Position numbers and translations under genes: made by a program. Positions 25,801 through 33,440 of a stretch of 64,000 nt of DNA are shown piece by piece. The notes beneath the pieces are model-generated. The model saw nothing but the letters and a program-made list of their open reading frames with translations. It was not told where the DNA came from and did not search any database. The DNA is from Mytilus californianus (lineage: Eukaryota; Mollusca; Bivalvia; Mytilida; Mytilidae): the NCBI RefSeq assembly GCF_021869535.1, contig NW_026262701.1, positions 2,619,501 to 2,683,500 of the forward strand. The letters are read 5' to 3'. Each line of letters opens with the position of its first letter. The first letter of the stretch is position 1.

Positions 25801-26656
25801 CACTATGGATTGTTGTACAGGTTTAAATGTATGCAGGACTCTAAAATTGCTTCTATGGGTGGTCACTCTGTTTTCAAAGTGCCTTCCCTGGGTACCATGC
25901 ATGTTTTAATGGAACAGCCCTTAGTAGACTGTCACTGTTTATAGGATTGATTGCCCTTAAATGAGGATTTTTTTATCCTCTTATGTGTTTTGAGCTAAAA
26001 CTAAAGAAGATAGAGAGAAACTAAACAGGCTAAATGATCAGCAATACAAGATCAACAAAACAGATTTTTGTCATGAATTCTATTCTTGTCTATTTCTGAT
26101 TTTTATTTATGTCATACAGGTTGTTTATATTTCTGATGTTTATTTTTGCTGTAATGCATATCTTACATGTCATATCATTTGTTGATGACAATTACAAATT
26201 AAGATGAGCAAAGCTGTGCAACCCAAAATTCAGCTTAGTTATTGGTGCTTCTATCCTGCTTTGCATTTTAAATACAATGTAGTAAATTATGAATGAAAAA
26301 AACGTGTACTGTTTGACAGAGATACTGACTATTTTATATGTTTCTTTTTCTGGATACATTCGGTGATCATTATTCTTTCTAGTTCAGATTTGTTAAATAC
26401 GTAGTTTTTACAAAGAATATGTTATACTTGGAAAATAAAAGATAACTGATTTAGTTGATTGAACAAAAAAATTATTGTCTTTTATCAAAACTGTGATAAG
26501 TTATTAACAATTATTTGTTTGTTTTGCAGGTGTTATAAATGGCAACTGCCTTCACAATGTAGACTGAATGAACCTGCTCCAGGAAAGTGTTGTAAAACAC
26601 CAAGTTGTCCTCCATGGATCACTATACAATATCCAGCAGGATATAAGGAAGAATAG
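1662..26656 (+). CDS. Gene A: secreted VWC/ShK multidomain protein (14 exons, 5' partial)
   Basis: Joined exons: 1662-1873, 2191-2305, 2859-3121, 4153-4290, 4692-4859, 7580-7788, 10066-10223, 10697-10866, 11958-12005, 12656-12694, 15522-15639, 16931-17046, 18248-18362, 26530-26656. Every junction is AG/GT, phases match throughout, and the frame stays open for 664 residues to a TAG stop, which strongly supports the model. Domain order by visible residue: second half of a VWC domain (1-25), VWC (73-135), ShK (161-196, 208-242, 253-287), an unnamed globular domain (299-494), VWC (510-572), VWC (587-649), tail ending GYKEE. Thr/Pro linkers join the modules. VWC and ShK modules are disulfide-stabilised extracellular domains, so the product is presumably secreted, for example into matrix, shell or byssus, or as a binding protein; that role is inference. 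The signal peptide must lie upstream of the window. The ShK fold name does not imply a toxin. Confidence 0.9.
2191..2305 (+). CDS. Gene A exon: VWC first half
   Basis: Acceptor tgtttacag/TG and donor CTCA/gttagt. It encodes GCIYKGQLYKAGDEW, then DGCDFHCKC and YQC. This is the usual N-terminal half of a VWC module (five cysteines and the conserved Trp). Phase 1 in, phase 2 out, exactly as in the other two first-half exons at 15522 and 18248. Confidence 0.9.
2859..3121 (+). CDS. Gene A exon: VWC second half plus first ShK domain
   Basis: Acceptor taattcag/A and donor G/gtatgt. Residues CPEFTRLPALC, GQCC and LQC complete the VWC module. A Thr/Pro-rich linker of about 25 residues follows. A 36-residue ShK domain then has six cysteines, with spacing CTDVIDNC, C, NCQHYC and NLC, ending at the exon edge. 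Phase 2 in, phase 1 out. Confidence 0.9.
3732..4013 (+). repeat. Dispersed mussel repeat (tail motif GGGGAATGTGTCAAAGAG)
   Basis: This intronic copy begins near AAAATTGAGAATGG and includes GTGTCAAAGAGACAACAACC, a CCCGCACCCGGAGGC block and the end block AACAAAGGCCAGAGG...GACAGGCGCAAAAATG. Related copies occur at 15955-16300 (-), 35150-35305 (-), 50995-51290 (+), 54602-54897 (+), 59256-59405 (-) and 62399-62535 (+). At 51.0 and 54.6 kb it lies just beyond the 3' side of a Penelope-like reverse transcriptase, so it may be the 3' part of that element, which has spread on its own. Confidence 0.8.
4153..4290 (+). CDS. Gene A exon: second ShK domain
   Basis: Acceptor tttcttacag/CT and donor C/gtaagt. 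A short linker QPGMTTPTPL is followed by a 35-residue six-cysteine ShK domain (CHDKLPNC, SC, ENCQHFCHMC). It is a symmetrical 1-1 phase exon, so it can be duplicated or skipped without disturbing the frame. Confidence 0.9.
4692..4859 (+). CDS. Gene A exon: third ShK domain plus linker
   Basis: Acceptor tatttcag/CT. The domain runs CVDQNPSAC, VC, NCAHQC to NLC, followed by linker PKPSVPSVQVT. The donor A/gtatgt at 4860 is the only one that joins in phase to the next exon at 7580. The last 45 bases of this exon and the donor are the first unit of the adjoining minisatellite, so near-identical donors recur downstream. Reading through the chosen donor meets a stop at 4919-4921. Confidence 0.87.
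4810..6166 (+). repeat. Minisatellite of about 23 units seeded by an exon end and its donor
   Basis: Direct repeats start inside coding sequence (TGTAACTTATGCCCTAAACC) and continue through the intron. The unit is about 65 bp up to roughly 5460, then about 58 bp, where the AAGTAACA stretch is reduced to CATGT, then about 46 bp for the last three or so copies. The order long, middle, short is directional, which suggests successive deletions and local re-amplification. Each 65-bp unit carries the coding motif for CNLCPKPSVPSVQ and most carry the splice donor AAGTATGT. Confidence 0.95.
6231..7180 (+). mobile_element. AGCTCACCTGG-type non-autonomous element, copy 1
   Basis: It starts at AGCTCACCTGGCCCAAAGGG, which folds back on the next bases (CCAAGTGAGCT), and ends CAGGTGAGCGACACAGGCTC. 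The termini are therefore inverted (AGCTCACCT and AGGTGAGCG). Inside are about four direct repeats of roughly 165 bp, recognisable by AGAGAACCACTGAATGGAAT at about 6327, 6491, 6656 and 6822. No coding capacity is seen. The family is frequent in bivalve introns. Confidence 0.8.
7580..7788 (+). CDS. Gene A exon: unnamed globular domain, part 1
   Basis: Acceptor tatttttag/CA and donor AAG/gtatag. It encodes PSPNGYVLLMKGVTGVGTYP, a WNSTKTINEF segment and LSNNWPGLCLDKV. Phase 1 in, phase 0 out. This starts an about 195-residue domain spread over four exons (7580 to 12005). It resembles in overall pattern an extracellular domain I have seen in many bivalve proteins, but I cannot give it a family name. 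Confidence 0.85.
8876..9906 (+). mobile_element. AGCTCACCTGG-type non-autonomous element, copy 2 (diverged)
   Basis: It starts at the degenerate terminus AGCACACCCGGCCCAAAGGG and ends CTAGGTGAGTGACACAGGCT. Internal repeats of about 170 to 190 bp are recognisable by AACTATAATAGATAGATAGA followed by AGCAAGACAAGATCT-like blocks. It lies in the intron between the exons at 7580 and 10066 and has no coding capacity. Confidence 0.75.
10066..10223 (+). CDS. Gene A exon: unnamed globular domain, part 2
   Basis: Acceptor tttatttcag/G and donor TCA/gtaagt. It encodes VRVSIYKNGVEKAFMLFN, ATGADKMSWFTPSRIIDSSW and a segment ending QYFAMSQ. Alternating hydrophobic residues and the two tryptophans suggest a beta-sandwich-like fold, which is inference. 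Phase 0 in, phase 2 out. Confidence 0.87.
10697..10866 (+). CDS. Gene A exon: unnamed globular domain, part 3
   Basis: Acceptor catttcag/A and donor ATA/gtgagt. It encodes DPDFLREFYASQNADKSKC, DSTGWMFISTANRCYMEPEK and FYYAPGQTSAHWGY. Two cysteines here probably pair with each other, flanking the GWMFIS strand. Phase 2 in, phase 1 out. Confidence 0.87.
11555..11775 (+). repeat. Dispersed mussel repeat (GATACCAGAGGGACA family)
   Basis: It contains GATACCAGAGGGACAATCAA, ACTGACAACGCCATGGCT and AACCCCACCAAAAACTGGGG, a block that I recognise as widespread in Mytilus DNA. Inverted, partial copies are at 59690-59840 and near 50880-50990 and 54487-54597. It is non-coding and lies in the intron before the exon at 11958. 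Confidence 0.75.
11958..12005 (+). CDS. Gene A exon: end of unnamed globular domain
   Basis: A 48-base exon between acceptor tgtttacag/CT and donor ACAT/gtaagt. It encodes KAGVGDVFTIQGHST. The GxGDVFTI strand is a typical end of this domain type. Phase 1 in and phase 1 out; without this exon the frame would still be kept. It is too short for ORF-based detection. Confidence 0.8.
12656..12694 (+). CDS. Gene A exon: 39-base linker microexon
   Basis: Acceptor tttaatag/GT and donor ACTG/gtaagt. It encodes PNNVVLPTVNTT. It has phase 1 at both ends and contains an NTT sequon. It links the globular domain to the second complete VWC module. It is called because acceptor, donor and phases all fit, and the linker composition matches the other linkers in this gene. 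Confidence 0.75.
12780..13810 (+). repeat. Cluster of dispersed mussel repeats in an intron
   Basis: 12780-12990 holds a TTTGTAACCCCGG / ACTGTTGAACAGTGG block. 13280-13560 holds a block with ACACCAATGTCCCATGTTTG and TTTAACCCCACCACATTCTG. 13625-13805 holds the GGGGCTTTTATAGC / TCATTGTTGAAGGC / GGAGAGTTGTCTCAT block. Related copies of the last are at 30100-30290 (+) and 34690-34870 (-). The open frames at 13324 and 13641 are translations of these repeats, not genes. Confidence 0.75.
15522..15639 (+). CDS. Gene A exon: VWC first half
   Basis: Acceptor tatttttag/GT and donor GCTCT/gtaagt. It encodes GGCLYKGQLYHQGDNWEDGC, DYNCTC and HYACNA. Phase 1 in, phase 2 out. It is closely similar to the exon at 2191, consistent with internal module duplication. 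Confidence 0.9.
15955..16300 (-). repeat. Dispersed mussel repeat (GGGGAATGTGTCAAAGAG family), reverse orientation
   Basis: On the minus strand it carries the order AAAATTGAGAATGG, AATATGTCAAAAAGACAACA, CCCGACCAATCAGC, then GGCCAGAGG and the ACAGGTGCAAAAATG end block. It lies within the intron between two VWC half exons. Confidence 0.75.
16931..17046 (+). CDS. Gene A exon: VWC second half
   Basis: A poly-T acceptor (tttttttcag/T) and donor CCA/gtaagt with one preceding exon base. It encodes CPVYDHLPKLCEVKIPNGQC, CGHVEC and a short linker IGGIITAPP. Phase 2 in, phase 1 out. Confidence 0.9.
17689..17796. repeat. 108-bp near-perfect palindrome, 45-bp arms
   Basis: The left arm 17689-17733 starts GTGACCTAATACG and the right arm 17752-17796 ends CGTATTAGGTCAC. 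They are exact reverse complements over 45 bases. The 18-base spacer itself contains GAGCG T CGCTC. It could be a fold-back or MITE terminus. It lies in the intron before the exon at 18248 and could form a long hairpin in DNA or in the pre-mRNA. Confidence 0.97.
18248..18362 (+). CDS. Gene A exon: final VWC first half
   Basis: Acceptor ttctgtttag/AT and donor AATT/gtaagt. It encodes TCFYKGQYYGQDDTWIDDCK, KCEC and FYRCKE. It exits in phase 2 and can join either of two last exons, 26530 or 44918, both beginning with G that completes the same Leu codon. Confidence 0.9.
19552..19727 (+). repeat. 37-bp minisatellite, nearly 5 units
   Basis: The unit begins GATAGACTATTCCATTCAAG and ends in TCAGGGGTATACTTGTT. 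The middle copies are almost identical (C/G change at one site). The first has GTGTACTTATA and the last is degenerate and partial. It is intronic. Confidence 0.9.
20683..20865 (+). repeat. Dispersed mussel repeat (AATACTGAACTCC family)
   Basis: It contains AATACTGAACTCCAAGGA, TCAAACACATCAAACGAATG and CTGACTTGGTACAGGCATTT, ending near TTATAGCTAGCTAAA. A second copy in the same orientation is at 47324-47510, with the same order of blocks. It is non-coding. Confidence 0.8.
21823..22965 (+). mobile_element. AGCTCACCTGG-type non-autonomous element, copy 3
   Basis: It starts AGCTCACCTGGCACAAAATT, having lost the rest of the leading hairpin, and ends CCTAGGTGAGTGACATAGGC. About five internal repeats of roughly 180 bp are marked by AACTATAATAGATAG-like and AGCAAGACAAGATC-like blocks. 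No protein is encoded. Confidence 0.78.
23010..23610. mobile_element. Internally repeated non-coding element
   Basis: Three degenerate direct repeats of about 155 bp are marked by TTTTGAGGCCCTGCCCCC, ACTGAATTAATTAGCAA-like and AAGTTGCATTACTATCAG-like blocks. The leading part, GTCTCGCCTGTGACAAAAGT, is similar in style to the element at 47927. No open frame of interest was found. Confidence 0.6.
24568..24828 (+). mobile_element. tRNA-derived SINE with 13-bp target-site duplication
   Basis: The head is tRNA-like: A-box region GGTGGCCGAGTGGTCTAAG and B-box GAGTTCGAACCCC, with a long variable arm as in Leu/Ser tRNAs. A tRNA-unrelated body follows, containing TCTCCGGGCACTCCGGCTTC, and a CAATCAAT tail. 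The direct repeat ATCATCTTGAATA flanks it exactly (24555-24567 and 24829-24841). It is transcribed by RNA polymerase III and mobilised by a LINE in other members of this class. The intact duplication suggests a fairly recent insertion. Confidence 0.92.
25748..25920. mobile_element. MITE with about 43-bp inverted ends, TTA duplication
   Basis: The left end GGGCTGTTCCATAAAAACAT and the right end TTTTAATGGAACAGCCC are inverted, with similarity extending about 43 bp to the shared AGGGAAGGCA / TGCCTTCCCT. TTA flanks both sides, as in PIF/Harbinger elements (TWA target). No coding capacity. A lone end-like sequence, TGGAACAGCCC, is near 35528. Confidence 0.82.
26145..26318 (+). repeat. Intron segment duplicated at 40521-40699
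   Basis: Blocks such as TCATATCATTTGTTGATGAC, AGATGAGCAAAGCTGTG, TTATTGGTGCTTC and TTATGAATGAAAA recur in the same order and strand at 40521-40699 with moderate divergence. Both copies lie upstream of a version of the last VWC half exon. They are therefore best explained as remnants of one duplication that included the exon. Confidence 0.85.
26530..26656 (+). CDS. Gene A last exon (proximal version): VWC second half
   Basis: Acceptor tttgttttgcag/G. It encodes CYKWQLPSQC, APGKCC, TPSC and the C-terminal tail PPWITIQYPAGYKEE, then TAG at 26654-26656. Phase 2 in. An AATAAA at 26700-26705 is a plausible polyadenylation signal only about 44 bases after the stop; others lie further on. Its counterpart is at 44918. 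Confidence 0.9.
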
Positions 26657-26699
26657 TTACGGAAAAAAGAGAAAAAAAAGCTGTTGTTATAGTTTTTTT

Positions 26700-26705
26700 A
26701 ATAAA
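26700..26705 (+). terminator. Candidate polyadenylation signal of gene A
   Basis: AATAAA lies 44 bases downstream of the proximal stop codon. Position and orientation fit a short 3' UTR. A T-rich stretch follows within about 25 bases. Alternative AATAAA motifs occur near 27094 and 28144, so the actual site is uncertain. Confidence 0.45.
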
Positions 26706-27699
26706 ATGGTTGCTATAGTAACCAACTTTTTTTTAATATAGATAAAGAGTTATGGCATTTATGCATATGGAAAAAAGGTAAATCAAACCATTTACTTCAA
26801 GAATGGTTATTCTAATATGATTGGTTGAGTGACATGAGAAAGAATTATAATCATGGTGAAAGTACTTTTAGTCCTGGATAAGATTTTTGTGACTTTTGGA
26901 AAGTGATTGCTCAGTTCAATTTTAAAATCAAATGGCAGACTTGACACATAAAAAAATATCGATGAAAAATAGTATTTCATTTCCAGTTTTAAGATTAATC
27001 ATAAAATCTACAAACATGAACATAACAAAAATTAGGATACACATCATTGTAAGTATTTGTTCAATATGCAAATTATTAATAGGACTAAGGATATAAATAA
27101 AAGGAGATGTGATCTAAACATTAATAAAACAACAAAAAAAACTCAAACAATCAAAAAGCACCTTGTGTCTTGTCCTTGTTTCTAGAAATTTATGAATAAT
27201 TTCAACGATCAAAGATCTGACTGTACCACCAAATTTTCTTGAATAAAAATAGATTTAGATGAGATCAAAAATGTGAACTATATGGGCAACAAGTAATAGC
27301 TTTTCTAAAAAGCTTGCCGTATTTTAGCTGCTTATACATGTATTGAGATCGGTGGTTTGTGGGTATAGGTTTTTTTATTGGAATCTTGCACTCCAAGCAT
27401 TAGAATATATAGTGTCTTTTTTCTCCTGGTTTTTGATTTTAGTTGTAGTGTTGGTGAATCAGGGTTATCATTGAAGGAGGCTTGATAGTCACATATGTTA
27501 ATATATATATATGGTTTGTAATAGCTAGAGTAACGATACACACACTTTTTTGTTTGTTTTGTGGAATATGATTGTTTACTCTTTATGAAAATGCAAGTAG
27601 TTTTAACATGCATACTGTGTCTTGACAGTTATGTAATAGTTAGCAAGGCTATAATCAAGTTGATAAGAAAAACGTATTATTTACTTTTGAGGATTACTG

Positions 27700-28340
27700 C
27701 TAGACAAAATGGACTACCAGTGGCAGATCTAGAAATTTTCATAAGAGGGGGCCCGCTCCAGTCATGCTTCAGCGATTCACTACATGTATATGATCAACCA
27801 AAGTTTTCCCAAGAAAGGGGGGGGGGTCCCTGAAAAACTCTCTAAATCTGCCTCTGACTACTATAGTTGGCCGTTCGAATATGAGAATATTACATCTTAT
27901 ATGTATAGAAGACAGTGGCCTCTTTAGCCCAAATTAGAAGGGCGCCGCACCCTGGGTGCCCTTAGCCACGCCCTGGGTGCCTTCAATTGCGCCCCTTCCT
28001 GACACCTTTTTCCAAGGGGGGGGGGGGGGAGAATAGTAAGCTTATTTCGCTTCTTTTGGTTAATAGTGATCTGATGTATGAATGTGTATTGCCATGTTTA
28101 ATGACATGTAGTATGAATGACTTTTCTAATGCAAATTTTATAGAATAAATAATCAAAACAACAACTTATGCATCTTTATTAACAACATATACAGTAAAAA
28201 AAAAAGTGAACTCGTGATACACACAAAAACGTAGACAAAAGAAATGAGAAGTGCCTTTTCCTATCATAAAAAAGTGCCCTGCCCTTCACTGGCACCCTGC
28301 CCCTTTCTATTTCTAGCTGGAGCACTTCAAGTGATGAATA
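27700..28340. repeat. Degenerate repeats with G runs and GCCCTG motifs
   Basis: 27720-27860 resembles a block that recurs around 31360-31440 (a G run beside a GGATCCGCC or AATCTGCC motif). 27900-28030 and 28260-28330 contain GCACCCTG/TGCCCT-rich sequence repeated at both ends. No gene is seen; the open frames here translate the repeats. Confidence 0.5.
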
Positions 28341-28779
28341 TCTCATCTGGCTTTTGTTTTAGAAGAAGCAATTAGTTTTGAAGGAACAGGTTAAGTGTTG
28401 TTATTACTAATTTCCAGTTGTCGTATAGCTGTAAGAAGATGTTTTATGGTAATGGATTTGGAATGAAATATTAATTGAAAATAATTTTCTAGAACATGTT
28501 GTCAGCTGGCTTCTTATATTTTTTATTATTTTGTTGCGGTTTGTAATCTTGACATTTTTTTTGTAAGTTCTATAGATGAGAGCTTCATATTGGTATTATC
28601 ATTTAGTGCTTTATATTTGGTTGCATGTGTAAGCATATGCTTTTGTTAGTTGGAATATTTATATTTTCATTTCTGATGGCAACAAGTTCATGTAATACAT
28701 ATAGTCAGGATTATTAGTAAAAGATAGTTGTTTTGTTTGTTTATGTTTATTGTCATGATTGATATGGACTATATAACTT

Positions 28780-28900
28780 GCTGTTTGGTGTGAACCAAGG
28801 CTTCATGTTGAAGACCTTACTTCAACCTATAATGGTTTACTTTTACAAATTGTGACTTGGATGGAGAGTTGTCTTTGGTACTGATATGACATTCTGTTAT
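28780..28900 (-). repeat. Dispersed mussel repeat (CACACCGAACAGCAAG family)
   Basis: On the minus strand it matches the order seen at 34895-35090 and 43880-44190: CTCTCCATCCAAGTCACAAT, TTTACAAAAGTAAACCATTA, GAAGC..TTGGTTCACACC. It is partial and non-coding. Confidence 0.7.
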
Positions 28901-30095
28901 ATCTATCGACAAGATTGAGAACACATTTTTTTGTAATAAAACATATTTAATTCTATGATATCATATTTAACAATTTATCGGTAATTTGTGCATTTTTCCT
29001 TTGATATGTACTCTCTGATAATGTCAGTATCAGTTGACTGGTCATGATATATAAATTATTGGGTCAGTTCGCAATTGACATGCTCAGGTGCGCTGTGTCA
29101 GGATCTTCTTTCCCCTTCCATTCACAAAATCATGCATGATTTTTTTTTTTTGCAGAATCGCAAGAGTGTTTTGGTGAATGAAACACTTCTTATATTGTTT
29201 GAAAGTTTCAGTAAAGTTAGTTTTGCCTTTTTTGACAGATTGTGTGAAAATTCGAACAATATATGAATAAAAAACCCAATAAACTTTTAAAAAATGCACA
29301 ATTATTAATAGCTTTCCTTGCTTATTCACAATGATGTACAAAATGTATAAATATATCATCCATGCTATTCCGATCTGAGTTTTTATTCATACATAGTCTG
29401 GTGCTGTTCCAAGTAGTCTTCTTTTTCTGTTTCTTGAGAAGTATTTGTTTTACCTGTTCAGTCACTTTAAAGTGTTACAATTAATATTTAGACGCAACAC
29501 AGAATAGTGACCAAAAAGGTACTGCTATCATATGAGAGGAGCTAGAAAAAAAATGAAATGTACACATTTTCAACATTTTTGTGGGACCATCAAGATGTGG
29601 TTTCATTGTCAATATATAGACAGATATTCATAGACCAAATAGCAAATAAGCAACAAATTCAAAAGTAGATGTAGGATGAATTATAGAAAGAAGGGGTACC
29701 CGGGGGCCCCAAACTTGACAAGTATTGGTTTGGAACAAGTAATATTTCTGGATTAACATTAAATGTAGGTTTTAAAAGGGGGACCCAGATCGCCTTTCCC
29801 TAAATCCTTTTCTGAAATTAAAGGTAACCGCATATTTATGGGCGCGGTTGAAAAATAAAAGAACATATGACCTTGAAAAAGCAAGAATATTAAGCTAAAA
29901 GAAATAGACCAAATTTGGATGACATCTATTAAAATGTTTGAAATAATTATGAAGTTGACAAGAAATGAACTTGTTCAGGTAATATACAGTCAGCCTACAG
30001 ACTTGTTGCTTCCTGAAATGTCTGCTTACACAGTGCTTTCCTAAAATGATTTGTAATGTGATCGTTTTCATGATGAATGCTGAGCAAACATAGAT
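28901..30095. other. Intergenic or alternative-intron sequence, nothing identified
   Basis: No splice-consistent exon, RNA gene or clear repeat boundary was found here. The paired open frames at 29075-29359 lie on opposite strands over the same bases and have no recognisable motif. A short G/C block lies near 29690-29710. Confidence 0.4.
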
Positions 30096-30290
30096 TATGC
30101 CTTTGGTTTTCTCGTTTGAATTGTTTTACATTGTTATTTCGGGGCCTTTTATAGCTGACTATGCAGTATGGGCTTTGCTCATTGTTGAAGGCCATAAGGT
30201 GACCTATAGTTGTTTATTTCTGTGTCATTTTTTTTTTTTTTTTTGGAGAGTTGTCTCATTGGCAATCATACCACATCTTCTTTTTTTATA
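30096..30290 (+). repeat. Dispersed mussel repeat (TCATTGTTGAAGGCC family)
   Basis: It contains GGGGCCTTTTATAGCTGACT, GCTCATTGTTGAAGGCC, GTGACCTATAGTTG and GGAGAGTTGTCTCATTGGCA, with a T16-type tract in the middle. The same family is at 13625-13805 (+) and 34690-34870 (-). The translation is similar in all three only because the DNA is. Confidence 0.8.
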
Positions 30291-31559
30291 TTATAATGAC
30301 AAGATAAATGTTATGTTACCCGCCCAACTAAGTAAAATATATAACTTCTTGTTGAACTTCTAAAACAACGATAAATCTGCTGATTCATATCGTACATACC
30401 ATTCAATGCTGTCAGATGCTATGTGAAAAATAAAGAAATTTACCTTAATGTATGCTTCCATTATATTCGGCATTGTTATTCAGTTATGTCCAAAGCAGAA
30501 CTTATGAAAGGCATGCAATAATTTATTTTCAATAAATGCATTTGAAAAATTTATTTTCGGCACTAGTAAAGCGACGTCTATGTTCATGATGACAGTCATG
30601 TGATCATCTATACATATAAGAATATTTCATTAGAGTTGATTTATTAAAGATTGCTTTGAATCCTACTTATTGCTATTTGTCTGCAATTACTGGCCATCAC
30701 AAAGGTTCATGTAAAATTTTGACGTCATAATACAAAATATCTGACGCCACAACGGAAAAGTGATTTTTGTATGATGTCAATGGTTGAAGTGGGACAGATT
30801 CTCAGATCAGCTGGGACAGAATTCCATAAAGCGATTAGGTGTATGGTTATTATATATGGGTACTATGTTCAGGAGGAAGAATTCTAATATATATATACGT
30901 AAAATACCTGTTCTGTTTTGGATTAACATCCTGGATCTGGATTTCCTTATCAACCACCATCATTGTTAACGCATCTAAGTCATAAACTAGAGCCTTAACA
31001 TAGTCAGTTCGATCTGCCAATATCACATATATATTACAAATACTTATACAAATACAGCCGATAGATTAAACTCAGCACCATTGTATATTGATGATTATAC
31101 ATATAGTATCAGCTCATTCAGATTTGAAAATGTTAGCAAAATAGCAGCACCATCTGAAAATGGGTAACCTTTATTATCTCGAGCATATGAATCAAAGCAA
31201 ATAGTAATTATCATCACGATGAAATATACTTATTGTAAGACCTGATACATTGTAATGTGAACAAATTAGAATTGGATTTATCTATATCAAATGCAGTTCT
31301 CAGTGCTGTTGATATATCAATTAACAATGACTGCTGAGCGCCACTGTGTACAGATTTCATAAAGGGGGGGGGGGGGGGCTATATAATCAACCAAGGGGAG
31401 GGGCGGCCCCAGCCCCCCCTTTTGGATCCGCCTGGGGTGTACAACGACTACAAAGAATAAATCATCATGTACGAGTACATTAAACTGTCTACCCCACATG
31501 CGAACATCATTTGGGACCTCGCTGTGTTGCAAGTATCTTGGGTTTTCAGGCATATTAAT

Positions 31560-32378
31560 TCAAATTGCTCATTGCGGCCTTTTTTAATTTCATCTATCTA
31601 TAGTCGTAGACGTCCAGCTAGAGGGGTCATTAAACAACTATAGTGCACTGAAACCCTTATTTTCATACTCACCTTGTTCGTTTTCTATTCTTCTAATCAG
31701 CTGTTTATCGGCTATATTGTCTGTTTTGTTTACATCAGAAATCAATGAAGCGGTGAATGCGCGGGGAAACGAATCTTCGTATCAATACGGTAAATTCCGT
31801 GATTTGAATATTTTTTAATCAATATGTTCAAGCAATGAAAAATATTAGGATAACATTTTTAATCATAGAGCACACGTTTTGTGTATTTACTTTTTAAAAT
31901 TATAGTTTATGAAGAAATATAGCAAAATATGTTTCAATACGCACTACAAAGTGAAGATTAGATGTATTATTGTTTTGTTTTTGAAAGAACATTATCATCC
32001 ATAAATACACACCTTTGTACCAAAATTGCAACACAATTTCAAGATAACATAAATTTCATCATCACAGAATGATATTATTTGCTCAAATTGACAGGGCTTC
32101 GTGAATAAATTTGGCTTAAATTATGATAGCAATTGAACACTTCATTATAGTTTCTACCGATGACCTAATATCATGATTTTTATCCGACCCCACTTACGGA
32201 CGCGTTGACATATAATGCATACAACTCAATAATAGCCAATCAGACGTTAAGATATCCTTCACTTCCCCCAGAAGCAGCCCGGAAGCAGCTGAGATGCAGC
32301 CATTTAATGTTATTTATAACCAATGAGATACCGTTAACAGATTTACCACATTCCAGACGTCCAGCCTCTGACTAATCA
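31560..32378. other. Unassigned region with a possible minus-strand exon remnant
   Basis: On the minus strand, bases about 31786 down to 31673 read without a stop, as ...SLISDVNKTDNIADKQLIRR... to IENEQ, followed by a GTGAGT donor (31667-31672). I see no start codon in frame and no partner exon to the left, so this may be part of a repeat. Nothing else in the region could be identified. Confidence 0.25.
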
Positions 32379-33440
32379 GACCGTATCACCATGGTGATAC
32401 GGTAATAATTTGGTATTGGGACCGTTTCCGATAACGATAGAAAAGTGATAAAATATTGTATTTTGTTGACAGAAATTGTTGCTCCACCATCAAATGCTAT
32501 TATTTCTATTAAAATAAAGGTGTTTTCTAATCTCCCCTAGAGAGAATTTGAAATAAACAAATGTTTAAGATTATCAGGCCACTTTTGTATGTCGTTTCTT
32601 ACCGTTATTTTCGCTTCCGAAGTGCGTAACGCTGCCCGATTTAAAGATAATCGTCACCTGCAAAATCGTAACTTTTGCTTTCAAATAATAAAGAACATCG
32701 ATCAAAAAGAATAGTCAGAAGAAATTGCGGAGAACTTTAAGTATTTTGTAGCAGGTGTAAGAAAAGTAGCGTTACTTTGGTTTCCGATTATGTAACGCAA
32801 ATTTTAGATGGTGTAGTCTGCTTTATTGTACTTGAATTATTCATAACAATATGCAAATATGAACTCTCGCGAGATGTTCAAACAGGTAAATCATTGATTA
32901 TTTACATTCTAGTTTTGTTCTTCGTAATAACTAAGTTAGAAAATGACGTTATCGTTATGCGTTACATTTCACACGAAACAGAAGTCCAGTTATTTACTTT
33001 TTTTTTATTAAAATTGTTTTTGTCGTTCAGTCCAAATCATTTCCGGTCATACGTGAAACGTGTGGCTAACATGTGATTAAGCGCTTACGGCCGGGTATAT
33101 GAAATATTAGGTCTAAGCATCGTTTTTGTTTCCAACGGGATAGTAGCAAGCATATTATGTAGACTGTTTTCATATTGTTTAAAAAAGGAAAATACAATTT
33201 TCAAAGAGATCGCGCCGGGGGTCTATTATTTTTCCTACGTGCATGATGTTACATACGATCTTGAGTGAAAATAAATGCCCAATGGCTTGACAAAATCGAT
33301 TTCTTATTCGAGGGACGTTACAACACATTTTGTTTGCGGATAACGATGAAAAGGGTCCTTGGAAAATTCGATCAACATTACGTTTCTTATCATTCTGCCG
33401 ATGCTCGTTGAATTGATTTTGCTTTAGCAGTAAATTGTAC
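32379..33440. other. CpG-retaining segment beginning with a 24-bp palindrome
   Basis: At 32380-32403 the sequence ACCGTATCACCATGGTGATACGGT is its own reverse complement. The following kilobase is unusually rich in CpG for this window (many CGTTAC/GTAACG, CTCGCGAG, GCGCCGGGG). The open frame 32777-33076 encodes a hydrophobic, Leu/Ile/Phe-rich peptide with no recognised motif. I could not assign it to a repeat or a gene. Confidence 0.4.

Larger units (their letters stand above)
24162..26062 (+). mobile_element. AGCTCACCTGG-type element, copy 4, interrupted by a SINE and a MITE
   Basis: It starts with the intact AGCTCACCTGGCCCAAAGGG hairpin, followed by at least six roughly 180-bp internal repeats (AACTATAATAGATA and GATCAGCAAGACAAG-like blocks). 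A SINE (24568-24828) and a MITE (25748-25920) are inserted in it. A clear AGGTGAGTGACA right end is missing, so the right boundary is approximate. Confidence 0.72.
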
